DNA of 10,844 bases from an uncultured Clostridia bacterium (GTDB taxonomy: Bacteria > Bacillota > Clostridia > Oscillospirales > Acutalibacteraceae), in the NCBI GenBank assembly GCA_945221685.1, contig CALYNN010000036.1, positions 1 to 10,844 of the forward strand, given 5' to 3'. The notes beneath the pieces were generated by a model, which did not search any database, was not told the origin of the DNA, and saw only the letters and a program-made list of their open reading frames with translations. Every line of letters begins with the position of its first letter. Position 1 is the stretch's first letter. The position numbers were made by a program, and so were the translations under genes. Positions 1 to 6,627 of this stretch are shown here, piece after piece.

Positions 1-1
1 A

Positions 2-523
2 GCCGAAACGGGATACACATCTGCAAGCTTCACTGTAATAACCACCGAGGATATTGAGGATATTACAAAGCAGCGTATACAGGGAATTCAAGGCGGAATA
101 GGACGGATTACAGGCTACCGATATAACGGCGAGGATGCAAAAATATCTTTTTCACTTGAGATAAAGGTGCTCAGCCAAAAGGAATTTAACGAAGCCTTTA
201 ACAAAGGAGAATATGACCTTGCCCTGTATCAGTTTGAAGCATCGGGCAACAGTGCGGTTTCTTTCTTAGGCTCGATAATTGACGGAAATTATTCCGGCGA
301 ATCGGAGTCGCTTAACTCTGCCTTGAAGAAGGCACAGACTGCAAGCTCCGAAAACGCTGCCGCAAGAGTTAAAGCCTGTGAAAAAGCACTTATAAATGAT
401 TATTCTGTTTTTCCTGTTATGTATGAATCCTCCTACTACGTTCAGGCAGAGGGCGTCAGCGGCGTTAATTTTCATGCAGGAAGCGGAAGGGTATGCTTTG
501 TAAATGCAACAAGAGAAGATTAA
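2..523 (+). CDS. ABC transporter substrate-binding protein, family 5 (oligopeptide type), C-terminal part
   Basis: The gene enters from the left edge, already open in the frame that begins at base 2, and ends with TAA at 521-523, leaving about 173 residues. The fragment resembles the C-terminal lobe of SBP_bac_5 (OppA/DppA-like) extracytoplasmic binding proteins. It shows the family pattern of a helix (DITKQRIQ), a strand, FNEAFNKGEYDLALYQFEA (the 'f...l..g.yDla' signature), and a late helix followed by DYSVFPVMYESSYYV, where family 5 proteins typically have a '..P....' strand near the C terminus. The protein would bind a peptide or similar solute outside the membrane and deliver it to an ABC permease. 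The permease and ATPase genes are not in the window and may lie to the left. The signal peptide, lipobox and ligand-contact residues are also outside, so the substrate cannot be assigned. The VanZ-family gene overlaps its last 20 bases. Confidence 0.8.
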   Translation, partial: AETGYTSASFTVITTEDIEDITKQRIQGIQGGIGRITGYRYNGEDAKISFSLEIKVLSQKEFNEAFNKGEYDLALYQFEASGNSAVSFLGSIIDGNYSGESESLNSALKKAQTASSENAAARVKACEKALINDYSVFPVMYESSYYVQAEGVSGVNFHAGSGRVCFVNATRED

Positions 524-977
524 AAAAGTAAAAATTACTGTCAGCTGGATTTTAACAGCCGTATGTATGGCAGTTATATTTTGGCTTTCCTCAAGAACCT
601 CAACCGAATCCTCAATGCAAAGCTCTGCCGTGCTTGAATGGCTTACGGCTGTATTCGGCGACGGATTTTTCACCACCTTTATAGTACGCAAGGGTGCTCA
701 TTTTTTGGAATTTACAGGGCTTTGCCTTTTGATTAACATTTCTTTATATTATACAAGGGACAAATACTCCCCTGCTTTTGCCGTAGTGCTTACATCGCTG
801 TATGCGGCAACCGACGAAATACACCAGCTTTTTGTTGAAGGCAGAGCCTGCAAAATTTCGGACTGGGCAATAGATACGGCTGGTGCGGCAATAGGTGCGG
901 CGGCATTTTTGCTTATTGCCTTTGCAGTAACAAAAATTGTAGGCAAAAGAAAAAATGTTGACAGAGGAAATAATTAG
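504..977 (+). CDS. VanZ-family integral membrane protein
   Basis: The product has 157 residues and about four predicted membrane segments (roughly residues 11-30, 58-83, 89-103 and 121-146). It carries the conserved polar VanZ pattern: FWLSS near the end of the first helix, R62-K63-x-x-H66-x-x-E69F, then D104-E105-I-H107-Q108-x-F, R114, and D120-x-x-x-D124 just before a small-residue helix. VanZ proteins are named for a gene linked to low-level teicoplanin resistance. Most chromosomal homologues have no established function, so resistance should not be inferred. The ATG at 504 lies inside the end of the binding-protein gene (20-nt overlap). The nearest Shine-Dalgarno-like sequence, GGAAGG at 485-490, is about 13 nt upstream, so translation may depend partly on coupling to the gene before it. 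The stop is TAG. The last codons contain the -35 element of the nagB promoter. Confidence 0.85.
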   Translation: MQQEKIKKVKITVSWILTAVCMAVIFWLSSRTSTESSMQSSAVLEWLTAVFGDGFFTTFIVRKGAHFLEFTGLCLLINISLYYTRDKYSPAFAVVLTSLYAATDEIHQLFVEGRACKISDWAIDTAGAAIGAAAFLLIAFAVTKIVGKRKNVDRGNN

Positions 978-985
978 TTTATAAT
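958..985 (+). promoter_or_regulatory. sigma-A promoter for nagB
   Basis: TTGACA (958-963), a 16-bp spacer and TATAAT (980-985) match both consensus hexamers exactly, with the spacer one base shorter than optimal. The -35 element lies within the last codons of the VanZ gene. Transcription would begin near 992, leaving a leader of about 27 nt that includes the nagB ribosome binding site GGGAGG (1006-1011). This implies that nagB, and probably metG and the TatD gene behind it, can be expressed independently of the transporter/VanZ genes. Confidence 0.72.
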
Positions 986-1018
986 ATTATAAGAATTTTC
1001 AATTCGGGAGGTACGCAA

Positions 1019-1747
1019 ATGAATGTACTCATTTATGAAAATGAAGAACAGATAGGTATTGCCGCAGGAAACTATATGTGCGGTCAGGTGCTTGCAAAGC
1101 CCAATTCGGTTTTAGGTCTTGCCACCGGCTCAACACCTCTTAAGCCCTACGGACATATGATTAAGCTTTACGAAAACGGAGCAGTTGATTTCAGCAAGGT
1201 AACAACCTTTAACCTTGACGAATACTGCAGGCTTGATGTTAACGATGTTAATTCGTACCACCGTTTTATGCACGACAATCTTTTTGACCATATCAACATT
1301 CCGGAGGAAAATATTAATTTTCTTGACGGAAATGCCGAAAATTTAGAGGCGGAATGTGCAGAATATGAAAGAAAGATTAAGGCGGCAGGCGGAATTGATA
1401 TTCAGCTTTTGGGCATAGGCTCAAACGGCCACATTGCATTTAACGAGCCGTCGGAAAGCTTTCAGCGCTGGACTCATGTTGTTCAGCTTAAGGAAAGCAC
1501 CATAAAGGACAACAGCAGATTTTTTAAATCTATTGACGAGGTGCCCACACAGGCAGTTACAATGGGTATAGGCTCAATAATGCAGGCAAAAAGAATTTTA
1601 ATAATTGCTTTGGGTGAAAATAAAGCCAAGGCAATTAAGCAGCTTATTGACGGTAATGTAACGCCTCAATGCCCCGCATCCGTTCTTCAGTTCCACACTG
1701 ATGTTACCCTTATGCTTGACAAGGGTGCCGCATCGCTTATAGATTGA
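1019..1747 (+). CDS. nagB: Glucosamine-6-phosphate deaminase NagB
   Basis: This cytosolic enzyme converts D-glucosamine 6-phosphate and water to fructose 6-phosphate and ammonium, feeding amino sugars from wall or dietary chitin-type material into glycolysis. The 242 residues match the short Bacillus-type NagB, which lacks the C-terminal extension of the E. coli enzyme. Visible motifs are the phosphate loop LATGSTP (34-40), NLDEY with general-base D67 (65-69), NSYH (78-81) and GIGSNGHIAFNEP (132-144) with H138 and E143. The position of E. coli Asp141 is Asn136 here, as in Bacillus-type enzymes, so this is not a defect. The ATG at 1019 has GGGAGG (1006-1011) at ideal spacing. The TGA stop is 29 nt from metG, which suggests co-transcription. 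No nagA or GlcNAc transporter is visible, so the source of substrate in this cell is open. Confidence 0.95.
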   Translation: MNVLIYENEEQIGIAAGNYMCGQVLAKPNSVLGLATGSTPLKPYGHMIKLYENGAVDFSKVTTFNLDEYCRLDVNDVNSYHRFMHDNLFDHINIPEENINFLDGNAENLEAECAEYERKIKAAGGIDIQLLGIGSNGHIAFNEPSESFQRWTHVVQLKESTIKDNSRFFKSIDEVPTQAVTMGIGSIMQAKRILIIALGENKAKAIKQLIDGNVTPQCPASVLQFHTDVTLMLDKGAASLID

Positions 1748-1776
1748 TACATAACTCTATAGAAAGGAAAACAAAA

Positions 1777-3726
1777 ATGGCAGAAAAGGAAAAGTTTTAT
1801 ATAACAACGCCTATCTACTACCCGTCGGGCAATCCCCACATCGGTCACTGCTATACTACTGTTGCCTGCGACTCAATCGCAAGATACAGAAGAATGCAGG
1901 GTAAGGATGTTATTTTTCTTACCGGTACCGATGAGCACGGACTTAAGATAGAGCAAAAGGCAAAGGAAAAAGGCGTTACACCAAAGGAATATGTTGATGA
2001 GATAGTTGAAATATTTAAGAACCTTTGGAGCTTTATGAACATCAGCTACGACAGATATATTCGTACAACCGACGATTATCATATTGAAACCGTTCAAAAA
2101 ATCTTTAAGGATTTGTACGATAAGGGTTATATCTACAAAGGCACCTACAAGGGCAAATACTGCACACCCTGCGAGTCCTTTTGGACCGAGAGCCAGCTTG
2201 TTGACGGCAAGTGCCCCGAATGCGGCAGAGATGTTACCGAGGCGGAGGAGGAGGCTTACTTCTTTAAAATTTCTCTTTTCTCTGACAGGCTTGAAAAGCT
2301 TTTACTTGAAACGGATTATTTACAGCCGAAATCAAGAGCTGTTGAGCTTGTAAACAATTTTATAAAGCCGGGTCTTGAGGATGTATGCGTATCAAGAACC
2401 ACATTTACCTGGGGTGTTCCCGTAACCTTTGATGAAAAGCATATTGTTTATGTATGGATAGATGCCCTTTCAAACTATATTTCCGCCCTTGGCTACGATA
2501 ATGAAAGGTACGACGATTTCGACAGATTTTGGCCTGCTGATGTTCACATGGTTGCAAAGGATATTATGCGCTTTCACGCGCTTATTTGGCCTGCTATGCT
2601 TATGGCTCTTGATTTACCGCTTCCAAAGCATCTTGCCGTTCACGGCTGGATTACCTTTAACGGTCAAAAAATGAGCAAGTCAATCGGTAATGTTGTTGAC
2701 CCTCTTGTTTTGGGAGAAAGATACGGTGCCGACGCTATCAGGTATCATATTTTAAGAGAAATGGCATTGGGCGCAGACAGCTCCTTCTCTAACGAAATTA
2801 TGATAAACAGAATTAATTCCGACCTTGCAAACGATTTGGGCAACCTTGTATCCCGTACCGTTGCAATGGTTGAAAAGTATTTCGGTGGAGTTGTTCCTAC
2901 AGAAAAGGAAAGCGCCGATATAGACAAAGAGCTTATTGATATGGCTCTTGCGCTTCGCGGCAAGGTTGACGCCTTTATGGACGAAACCCAGCTTAATAAC
3001 GCCCTCGCCGAAATATTTAAGGTGATTTCAAGAGCAAACAAATATATTGACGAAACTACTCCGTGGATTCTCGGTAAGGAAGAAACAAAAAAAGCAAGGC
3101 TCGCCTGCGTGCTTTACAATTTGCTTGAAGCAATACGCATTACAACCACTCTGCTCTCCTGCTTTATGCCGTCAACAATGCCGAAGGTATGGGAGCAGAT
3201 TGGCGCAGACATCGACCTTATAACCTACGAAAACGCAGGAAAATTCAATGTGCTTCCGCAAAATGTTAAGGTTCAAAAGGGTGCGGCACTGTTTCCGAGA
3301 ATTGATGTTGACAAAGAAATAGAGGAGCTTAATGCGCTTATTGAAAAGCAGACCAAGGAGGCGCAAAAGACACAGGAAAAGCCTAAAATTGAAGGACTTG
3401 CAGAAATCAGCTTTGACGATTTCAGCAAGGTTGAGCTTCGCGTTGCAAAAATCACCCACTGCGAGCCTATCAAGAGAGCCAAAAAGCTTCTTAAAATAGT
3501 TGTTGATGACGGAACGGCAGAGCCACGGCAGATTGTTTCGGGCATTGCACCGTGGTACTCCCCTGAAGATTTAATCGGTAAAAGCGTGGTAATAGTTGCA
3601 AATCTTAAGCCGGCAAAGCTTTGCGGTGAAATGAGCAACGGTATGCTGCTTGCCGGTGATGTCAGCGAAAACGATGTAAAGGTGCTTTTTGTTGACGGTA
3701 TGCCGTCGGGTACAAAAATAAGATAA
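1777..3726 (+). CDS. metG: Methionyl-tRNA synthetase with C-terminal tRNA-binding domain
   Basis: This enzyme charges tRNA-Met with methionine at the expense of ATP and is essential for translation initiation and elongation. The 649-residue protein begins MAEKEKFYITTPIYYPSG and has the class I signature HIGH at 21-24 and KMSKS at 298-302. A zinc knuckle of the CxxC...CxxC type is formed by C129, C132, C146 and C149. The anticodon-binding helical domain covers roughly 350-500. A charged linker follows, then an EMAP/Trbp111-like OB-fold tRNA-binding domain from about 545 to the end (DFSKVELRVAKI), which in such enzymes mediates dimerisation and tRNA binding. I chose ATG 1777 because AGAAAGGA (1761-1768) precedes it at normal spacing and the family N terminus starts there. 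An upstream TTG at 1744 would overlap the nagB stop and add 11 unconserved residues. No T-box leader fits in the 29-nt gap. Confidence 0.96.
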   Translation: MAEKEKFYITTPIYYPSGNPHIGHCYTTVACDSIARYRRMQGKDVIFLTGTDEHGLKIEQKAKEKGVTPKEYVDEIVEIFKNLWSFMNISYDRYIRTTDDYHIETVQKIFKDLYDKGYIYKGTYKGKYCTPCESFWTESQLVDGKCPECGRDVTEAEEEAYFFKISLFSDRLEKLLLETDYLQPKSRAVELVNNFIKPGLEDVCVSRTTFTWGVPVTFDEKHIVYVWIDALSNYISALGYDNERYDDFDRFWPADVHMVAKDIMRFHALIWPAMLMALDLPLPKHLAVHGWITFNGQKMSKSIGNVVDPLVLGERYGADAIRYHILREMALGADSSFSNEIMINRINSDLANDLGNLVSRTVAMVEKYFGGVVPTEKESADIDKELIDMALALRGKVDAFMDETQLNNALAEIFKVISRANKYIDETTPWILGKEETKKARLACVLYNLLEAIRITTTLLSCFMPSTMPKVWEQIGADIDLITYENAGKFNVLPQNVKVQKGAALFPRIDVDKEIEELNALIEKQTKEAQKTQEKPKIEGLAEISFDDFSKVELRVAKITHCEPIKRAKKLLKIVVDDGTAEPRQIVSGIAPWYSPEDLIGKSVVIVANLKPAKLCGEMSNGMLLAGDVSENDVKVLFVDGMPSGTKIR

Positions 3727-3741
3727 GGTATGGTCTAAGCG

Positions 3742-4509
3742 ATGTATCATAATATATTTGATACACATTCGCACTACGACGACGAGAAATTTAACCCTGA
3801 CCGCGAGGAATTGATAAAATCACTTCAAAGTCAGGGCGTTTCTTATTTGGTAAGCTGCGGATGTGATATTGATTCAACACAGTTTAATTTTGATTTGGCT
3901 CAGCAATATGATTTTGTATATTTTGCCGCAGGCTTTCACCCTGAAAATTTAGAAGGTGCAAGCCTTTCTGATTTGGAGATAATCAAAAAATTTGCAAAAA
4001 ATAATAAATGCGTTGCAATAGGAGAAATAGGACTTGACTATCACTGGATGAGCAGTACAAAGGAAGTGCAAAGGGATTTTTTTGAAGCTCAAATTGAGCT
4101 TGCAGGAGAAATGGATTTGCCTGTTATTGTTCACGACAGAGACGCCCACGGAGACACCCTTGACATTCTTAAGGCGCATAAGCCTAAAGGAGTTGTTCAC
4201 TGCTTTTCAGGCTCAAGGGAAATGGCAGAGGAAATAATAAAGCTGGGTATGTATATCGGCTTTAACGGCGTCGTAACCTTTCCAAATGCGAGAAAGAGTC
4301 TCGAGGTTATAAAATCAATACCGCTTGAGCGACTTGTGCTCGAAACAGACTGCCCGTACCTTGCCCCCGTGCCTATGAGAGGAAAAAGAAACAACTCGGC
4401 ATACATTGCTTTTACGGCTGAAAAAATTGCGGAAATTCTCGGAATTGACGCGCAGGAGCTTTTAGACATAACAAGCAAAAACGCAAAAATGCTTTACGGT
4501 CTTGTCTAA
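3742..4509 (+). CDS. tatD: TatD-family metal-dependent hydrolase (putative 3'-5' DNA exonuclease)
   Basis: The 255-residue protein is a complete TatD/YabD-type TIM-barrel metallohydrolase. The metal ligands expected for the family are all present: H9 and H11 in FDTHSH, E95 in GEIGLDYH, H131 in IVHDRD, H153 in VVHCFSG and D203 in ETDCPYLAP. Characterised members are Mg-dependent 3'-5' exonucleases on DNA or RNA acting in DNA repair or quality control. D-aminoacyl-tRNA deacylase activity has also been proposed for some relatives, so the exact substrate here is not certain. The gene starts 15 nt after metG, a conserved linkage in Firmicutes, and is almost certainly in the same transcript. The only Shine-Dalgarno-like sequence is a weak AAGG at 3725-3728, at a long spacing of 13 nt and overlapping the metG stop, so translation may depend on coupling to metG. 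Confidence 0.93.
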   Translation: MYHNIFDTHSHYDDEKFNPDREELIKSLQSQGVSYLVSCGCDIDSTQFNFDLAQQYDFVYFAAGFHPENLEGASLSDLEIIKKFAKNNKCVAIGEIGLDYHWMSSTKEVQRDFFEAQIELAGEMDLPVIVHDRDAHGDTLDILKAHKPKGVVHCFSGSREMAEEIIKLGMYIGFNGVVTFPNARKSLEVIKSIPLERLVLETDCPYLAPVPMRGKRNNSAYIAFTAEKIAEILGIDAQELLDITSKNAKMLYGLV

Positions 4510-4530
4510 AGGAAATTTTTATGTTATTAT
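4502..4530 (+). promoter_or_regulatory. Possible extended -10 promoter for the alanine/glycine symporter gene
   Basis: TTGTCT (4502-4507), a 17-bp spacer and TATTAT (4525-4530) are preceded by TG at 4522-4523, giving an extended -10 (TGn-TATTAT). The hexamers match consensus at 4 and 5 of 6 positions. The -35 overlaps the end of the TatD gene. Transcription would begin near 4537, leaving a short leader with GGAGG at 4549-4553. I see no terminator between the TatD gene and this site, so read-through from metG-tatD is also possible. Confidence 0.45.
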
Positions 4531-4559
4531 AAACCGAATTTTTCACACGGAGGAAAACT

Positions 4560-6029
4560 ATGCAACAACCACTATTAGCAATTACATTCAACGAAATAAT
4601 TGAAAAAATTGACGGCTGGGTATGGGGCTGGGTGCTTATTGTGCTTATTCTTGCAGCAGGCATTTGGCTTTCAATAAGAACAGGCTTTGTTCAGATATTC
4701 CATCTCGGCAAGGCTCTAAAATATATGGTGCAAAACGAGGAGGACGGAGAGGGCGAGGTAACCTCCTTCGGCGCACTTTGCACGGCTCTTTCCGCTACTA
4801 TAGGAACCGGAAACATTGTTGGTGTTGCCACTGCCATCTGTCTTGGCGGCAGAGGCGCCCTTCTTTGGATGCTTGTGGCGGCGTTCTTCGGTATGGCTAC
4901 GAAATATGCCGAGGGATTTCTTGCCATAAAATACCGTAAAAAAAGTCCCGACGGTCACTATTTGGGCGGCCCGTTTTACTACATAGAAAAGGGCCTTGGC
5001 AAAAAATGGAAATGGCTTGCAAAGCTATTTGCGTTTTTCGGTGTTTGCGCAGGTTTAATGGGCATAGGTACCATGACACAGATAAACGGTATAACCAGCG
5101 CGGTAAACAATTTCTTTGATCCCAATTCACAAAGCATTGCATTTTCAATCGGTGAAAGCAGCTATACCTGGGCAACAGTTATCAGCGGTATTGTTGTTAC
5201 CGTCTGTGCCGCACTTGTAATTTTAGGAGGTATTAAAAGCATTGCCAAGGTTTCCGAAATCATTGTTCCCTTTATGGCAATTACATATATTGCATTTGTG
5301 CTGATAATTATCGTAACTCATATTACTGCCATACCGGCGGCTGTTGCAAGCGTATTCAAATATGCTTTTTCCGCAAAGGCAGTTACCGGCGCAGGAGTTG
5401 GAATTACCCTTAAGCTTGCTATGCAAAAGGGTATAGGCAGAGGAATCTTTTCAAACGAAGCCGGTTTAGGCTCGGCTCCTATTGCGGCAGCTGCGGCAAA
5501 GACAAAGGATACCGTTCGTCAGGGTCTTGTTACAATGACAGGAACATTTATTGACACAATAGTAATATGCACCTTAACAGGTCTTTCGATAATTCTTACA
5601 AATGCCGACAATGCTTATGTTGAAGGCTCCTTTGAAGGAGTAAGCATTACAACTCTTGCCTGGCAAAACGGTCTGCCCTGGAGCAGTAAAATTTCAGCCT
5701 TTGTGCTTATGCTTTGCCTTTCATTCTTCGCTTTCACAACAATTCTTGGTTGGGACTATTATTCCGAAAGGTGCGTTGAATACCTTACAGGAAAGCAAAT
5801 AGCGGTTAAAATTTTCAGAGTAGTATATATTATTGCAGTATTTATCGGTCCTTATTTTACTGTTTCTGCGGTTTGGAGCATTGCCGAAATATTCAACGGA
5901 CTGATGGCATTTCCAAACTTAATTGTTTTGTTTGCATTAAGCGGAATTGTAGGCAAGGAAACAAAGGAATATTTTGCGCGGAAAAATCACGATTTAAAGG
6001 AGCTTTCAAGAAGCACTTCAAAAAAATAA
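4560..6029 (+). CDS. Sodium:alanine/glycine symporter, AGCS family
   Basis: This 489-residue polytopic membrane protein is of normal AGCS length (AgcS, AlsT, DagA relatives) and has about ten to eleven hydrophobic segments. It would import alanine and/or glycine with Na+. Family signatures are the loop SFGALCTALSATIGTGNIVGVA (about 69-90) around the substrate/cation site, GMATKYAEGFLAIKYR, GGPFYYIEKG, the IGRGIFSNEAGLGSAPIAAAAA stretch, the TGTFIDT helix, and the FFAFTTILGWDYYSERC segment late in the protein. The ATG at 4560 has an excellent GGAGG (4549-4553) six bases upstream. It may have its own promoter in the 50-nt gap after the TatD gene. Transcription ends at the hairpin shared with the convergent regulator gene. 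D- versus L-alanine or glycine preference cannot be read from the sequence. Confidence 0.93.
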   Translation: MQQPLLAITFNEIIEKIDGWVWGWVLIVLILAAGIWLSIRTGFVQIFHLGKALKYMVQNEEDGEGEVTSFGALCTALSATIGTGNIVGVATAICLGGRGALLWMLVAAFFGMATKYAEGFLAIKYRKKSPDGHYLGGPFYYIEKGLGKKWKWLAKLFAFFGVCAGLMGIGTMTQINGITSAVNNFFDPNSQSIAFSIGESSYTWATVISGIVVTVCAALVILGGIKSIAKVSEIIVPFMAITYIAFVLIIIVTHITAIPAAVASVFKYAFSAKAVTGAGVGITLKLAMQKGIGRGIFSNEAGLGSAPIAAAAAKTKDTVRQGLVTMTGTFIDTIVICTLTGLSIILTNADNAYVEGSFEGVSITTLAWQNGLPWSSKISAFVLMLCLSFFAFTTILGWDYYSERCVEYLTGKQIAVKIFRVVYIIAVFIGPYFTVSAVWSIAEIFNGLMAFPNLIVLFALSGIVGKETKEYFARKNHDLKELSRSTSKK

Positions 6030-6042
6030 AGGCAGGCAGTAA

Positions 6043-6078
6043 AAAGGCGGTGCAGTTTATTTCAACTGCACCGCTTTT
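6043..6078. terminator. Bidirectional rho-independent terminator between AGCS symporter and XRE regulator
   Basis: An 11-bp perfect GC-rich stem (GCGGTGCAGTT, 6047-6057, with 6064-6074) is extended by one G-T and three A-T pairs to 6043/6078, with a six-base loop. A T run (6075-6078) follows on the plus strand and a run of five A's (6041-6045) provides the U tract on the minus strand. It therefore serves both convergent genes. The regulator's stop codon (6077-6079) sits in the foot of the stem. Confidence 0.88.
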
Positions 6079-6463
6079 ATTCATCTTTCATTCCAAGATA
6101 ATCAGTAAGCCTTTCCTTTTCGGGCTTATTCATTGCTCGAACCTTAAGTATTATCTCCTGCTCAAATTTTGAAAGGTCTGCAAAGCTTAGGGAGTTATCC
6201 CAATCATTTCTGTAAACAGGCTCGGGAGCACTGAGCTTTTCGCTTTCACCGTCAAAAATTTCAATCGGAACATTATAAATTCTGCTGAGCTTAGACAAAG
6301 AATCGTAATCCGGCATGGTTACACCTGTTTCATAATAGGCGTAAGCGCTTCGTGATTTAGAGATTGCTTTGGCAACCTCATGCTGCTTAAGTCCTGCCGC
6401 CTTTCGCTTTTCTCTTAATATTGAACCAACAATAATTTTCTTCTCTTTAGAAGCTCTTGCCAT
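6077..6463 (-). CDS. XRE-family helix-turn-helix transcriptional regulator
   Basis: The 128-residue cytosolic DNA-binding protein has a Cro/C1-type HTH at about 14-66: REKRKAAGLKQHEVAKAISK, then SRSAYAYYETGVTMPDYDSL, then KLSRIYNVP. The recognition helix would be around S35-Y44. A short C-terminal region of about 60 residues (LSKFEQEIILKVRAMNKPEKERL) looks helical and may mediate dimerisation. No effector domain is recognisable. I set the start at ATG 6463 because a strong AAGGGGG lies eight bases upstream. A TTG at 6490 would overlap the -10 element and so lie upstream of the expected transcript start. The gene is divergent from the secreted glucosaminidase and has a consensus promoter. Small XRE proteins of this kind often autoregulate and control the divergent neighbour. 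That role is inferred from position only. Confidence 0.9.
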   Translation of the reverse strand: MARASKEKKIIVGSILREKRKAAGLKQHEVAKAISKSRSAYAYYETGVTMPDYDSLSKLSRIYNVPIEIFDGESEKLSAPEPVYRNDWDNSLSFADLSKFEQEIILKVRAMNKPEKERLTDYLGMKDE

Positions 6464-6489
6464 AAGTTTGACCCCCTTATGCAAGAACA

Positions 6490-6518
6490 AGTATAGTAAA
6501 ATTGTAGAAAATTGTCAA
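6490..6518 (-). promoter_or_regulatory. sigma-A promoter of the XRE regulator gene
   Basis: On the minus strand, TTGACA (plus positions 6513-6518) is followed by a 17-bp spacer and TATACT (6490-6495): a perfect -35 and five of six at -10. The predicted start is near 6483, giving a leader of about 20 nt containing the AAGGGGG ribosome binding site. AAAATTGT occurs twice exactly 10 bp apart (6498-6505 and 6508-6515, plus strand) inside this promoter, so a regulator could bind here. Confidence 0.8.
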
Positions 6519-6540
6519 GTTTTTTCACATTATGCAAATA

Positions 6541-6556
6541 TTACAAAGTGTTGTAA
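6541..6556. repeat. Inverted repeat TTACAA-N4-TTGTAA, candidate operator
   Basis: Perfect six-base arms (6541-6546 and 6551-6556) flank AGTG, immediately upstream of the -35 of the glucosaminidase promoter and between the two divergent promoters. A third half-site TTACAA occurs at 6571-6576 inside the spacer of that promoter. The symmetry and spacing suit a dimeric HTH protein such as the adjacent XRE regulator. Binding is inferred, and the AT-richness of the region makes chance symmetry possible. Confidence 0.45.
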
Positions 6557-6558
6557 AA

Positions 6559-6587
6559 TTGACAAAATTATTACAAAATGGTATAAT
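6559..6587 (+). promoter_or_regulatory. sigma-A promoter of the secreted glucosaminidase gene
   Basis: TTGACA (6559-6564), a 17-bp spacer and TATAAT (6582-6587) give both hexamers and the spacing at full consensus. The start would be near 6594, leaving a leader of about 34 nt. Such a promoter would be strong unless repressed, which fits the nearby candidate operator sequences. It faces away from the XRE promoter, with 40 bp between the two -35 elements. Confidence 0.87.
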
Positions 6588-6627
6588 TAATTTGAAATAT
6601 TGACAGGTTCGGGAGTGTTAACCCTCT

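Noticed and set aside
266..691. Open frame of 141 codons on the minus strand across the binding-protein/VanZ junction
   Set aside because: It is antisense to two well-supported genes, has no ribosome binding site I can see and no recognisable domain.
504..977. VanZ homologue as a glycopeptide resistance determinant
   Set aside because: No vanHAX-type genes or regulators are nearby, and chromosomal VanZ-family proteins are widespread with unknown roles.
1424..1429. NagB has Asn136 where the E. coli enzyme has catalytic Asp141, suggesting loss of function
   Set aside because: Bacillus-type NagB proteins also have Asn in the GxxNGH motif, and D67, H138 and E143 are intact, so this is a family variant.
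1744..1776. Longer metG start at TTG 1744
   Set aside because: It overlaps the nagB stop, lacks a suitable ribosome binding site, and adds 11 residues not seen at the N terminus of MetRS. ATG 1777 has a good site.
1748..1776. T-box or SAM riboswitch in front of metG
   Set aside because: The gap is 29 nt, far too short, and no T-box or SAM aptamer consensus is visible.
6464..6490. Longer regulator start at TTG 6490 (minus strand)
   Set aside because: It would overlap the promoter -10 and lie upstream of the expected transcript start. ATG 6463 has a strong AAGGGGG at proper distance.
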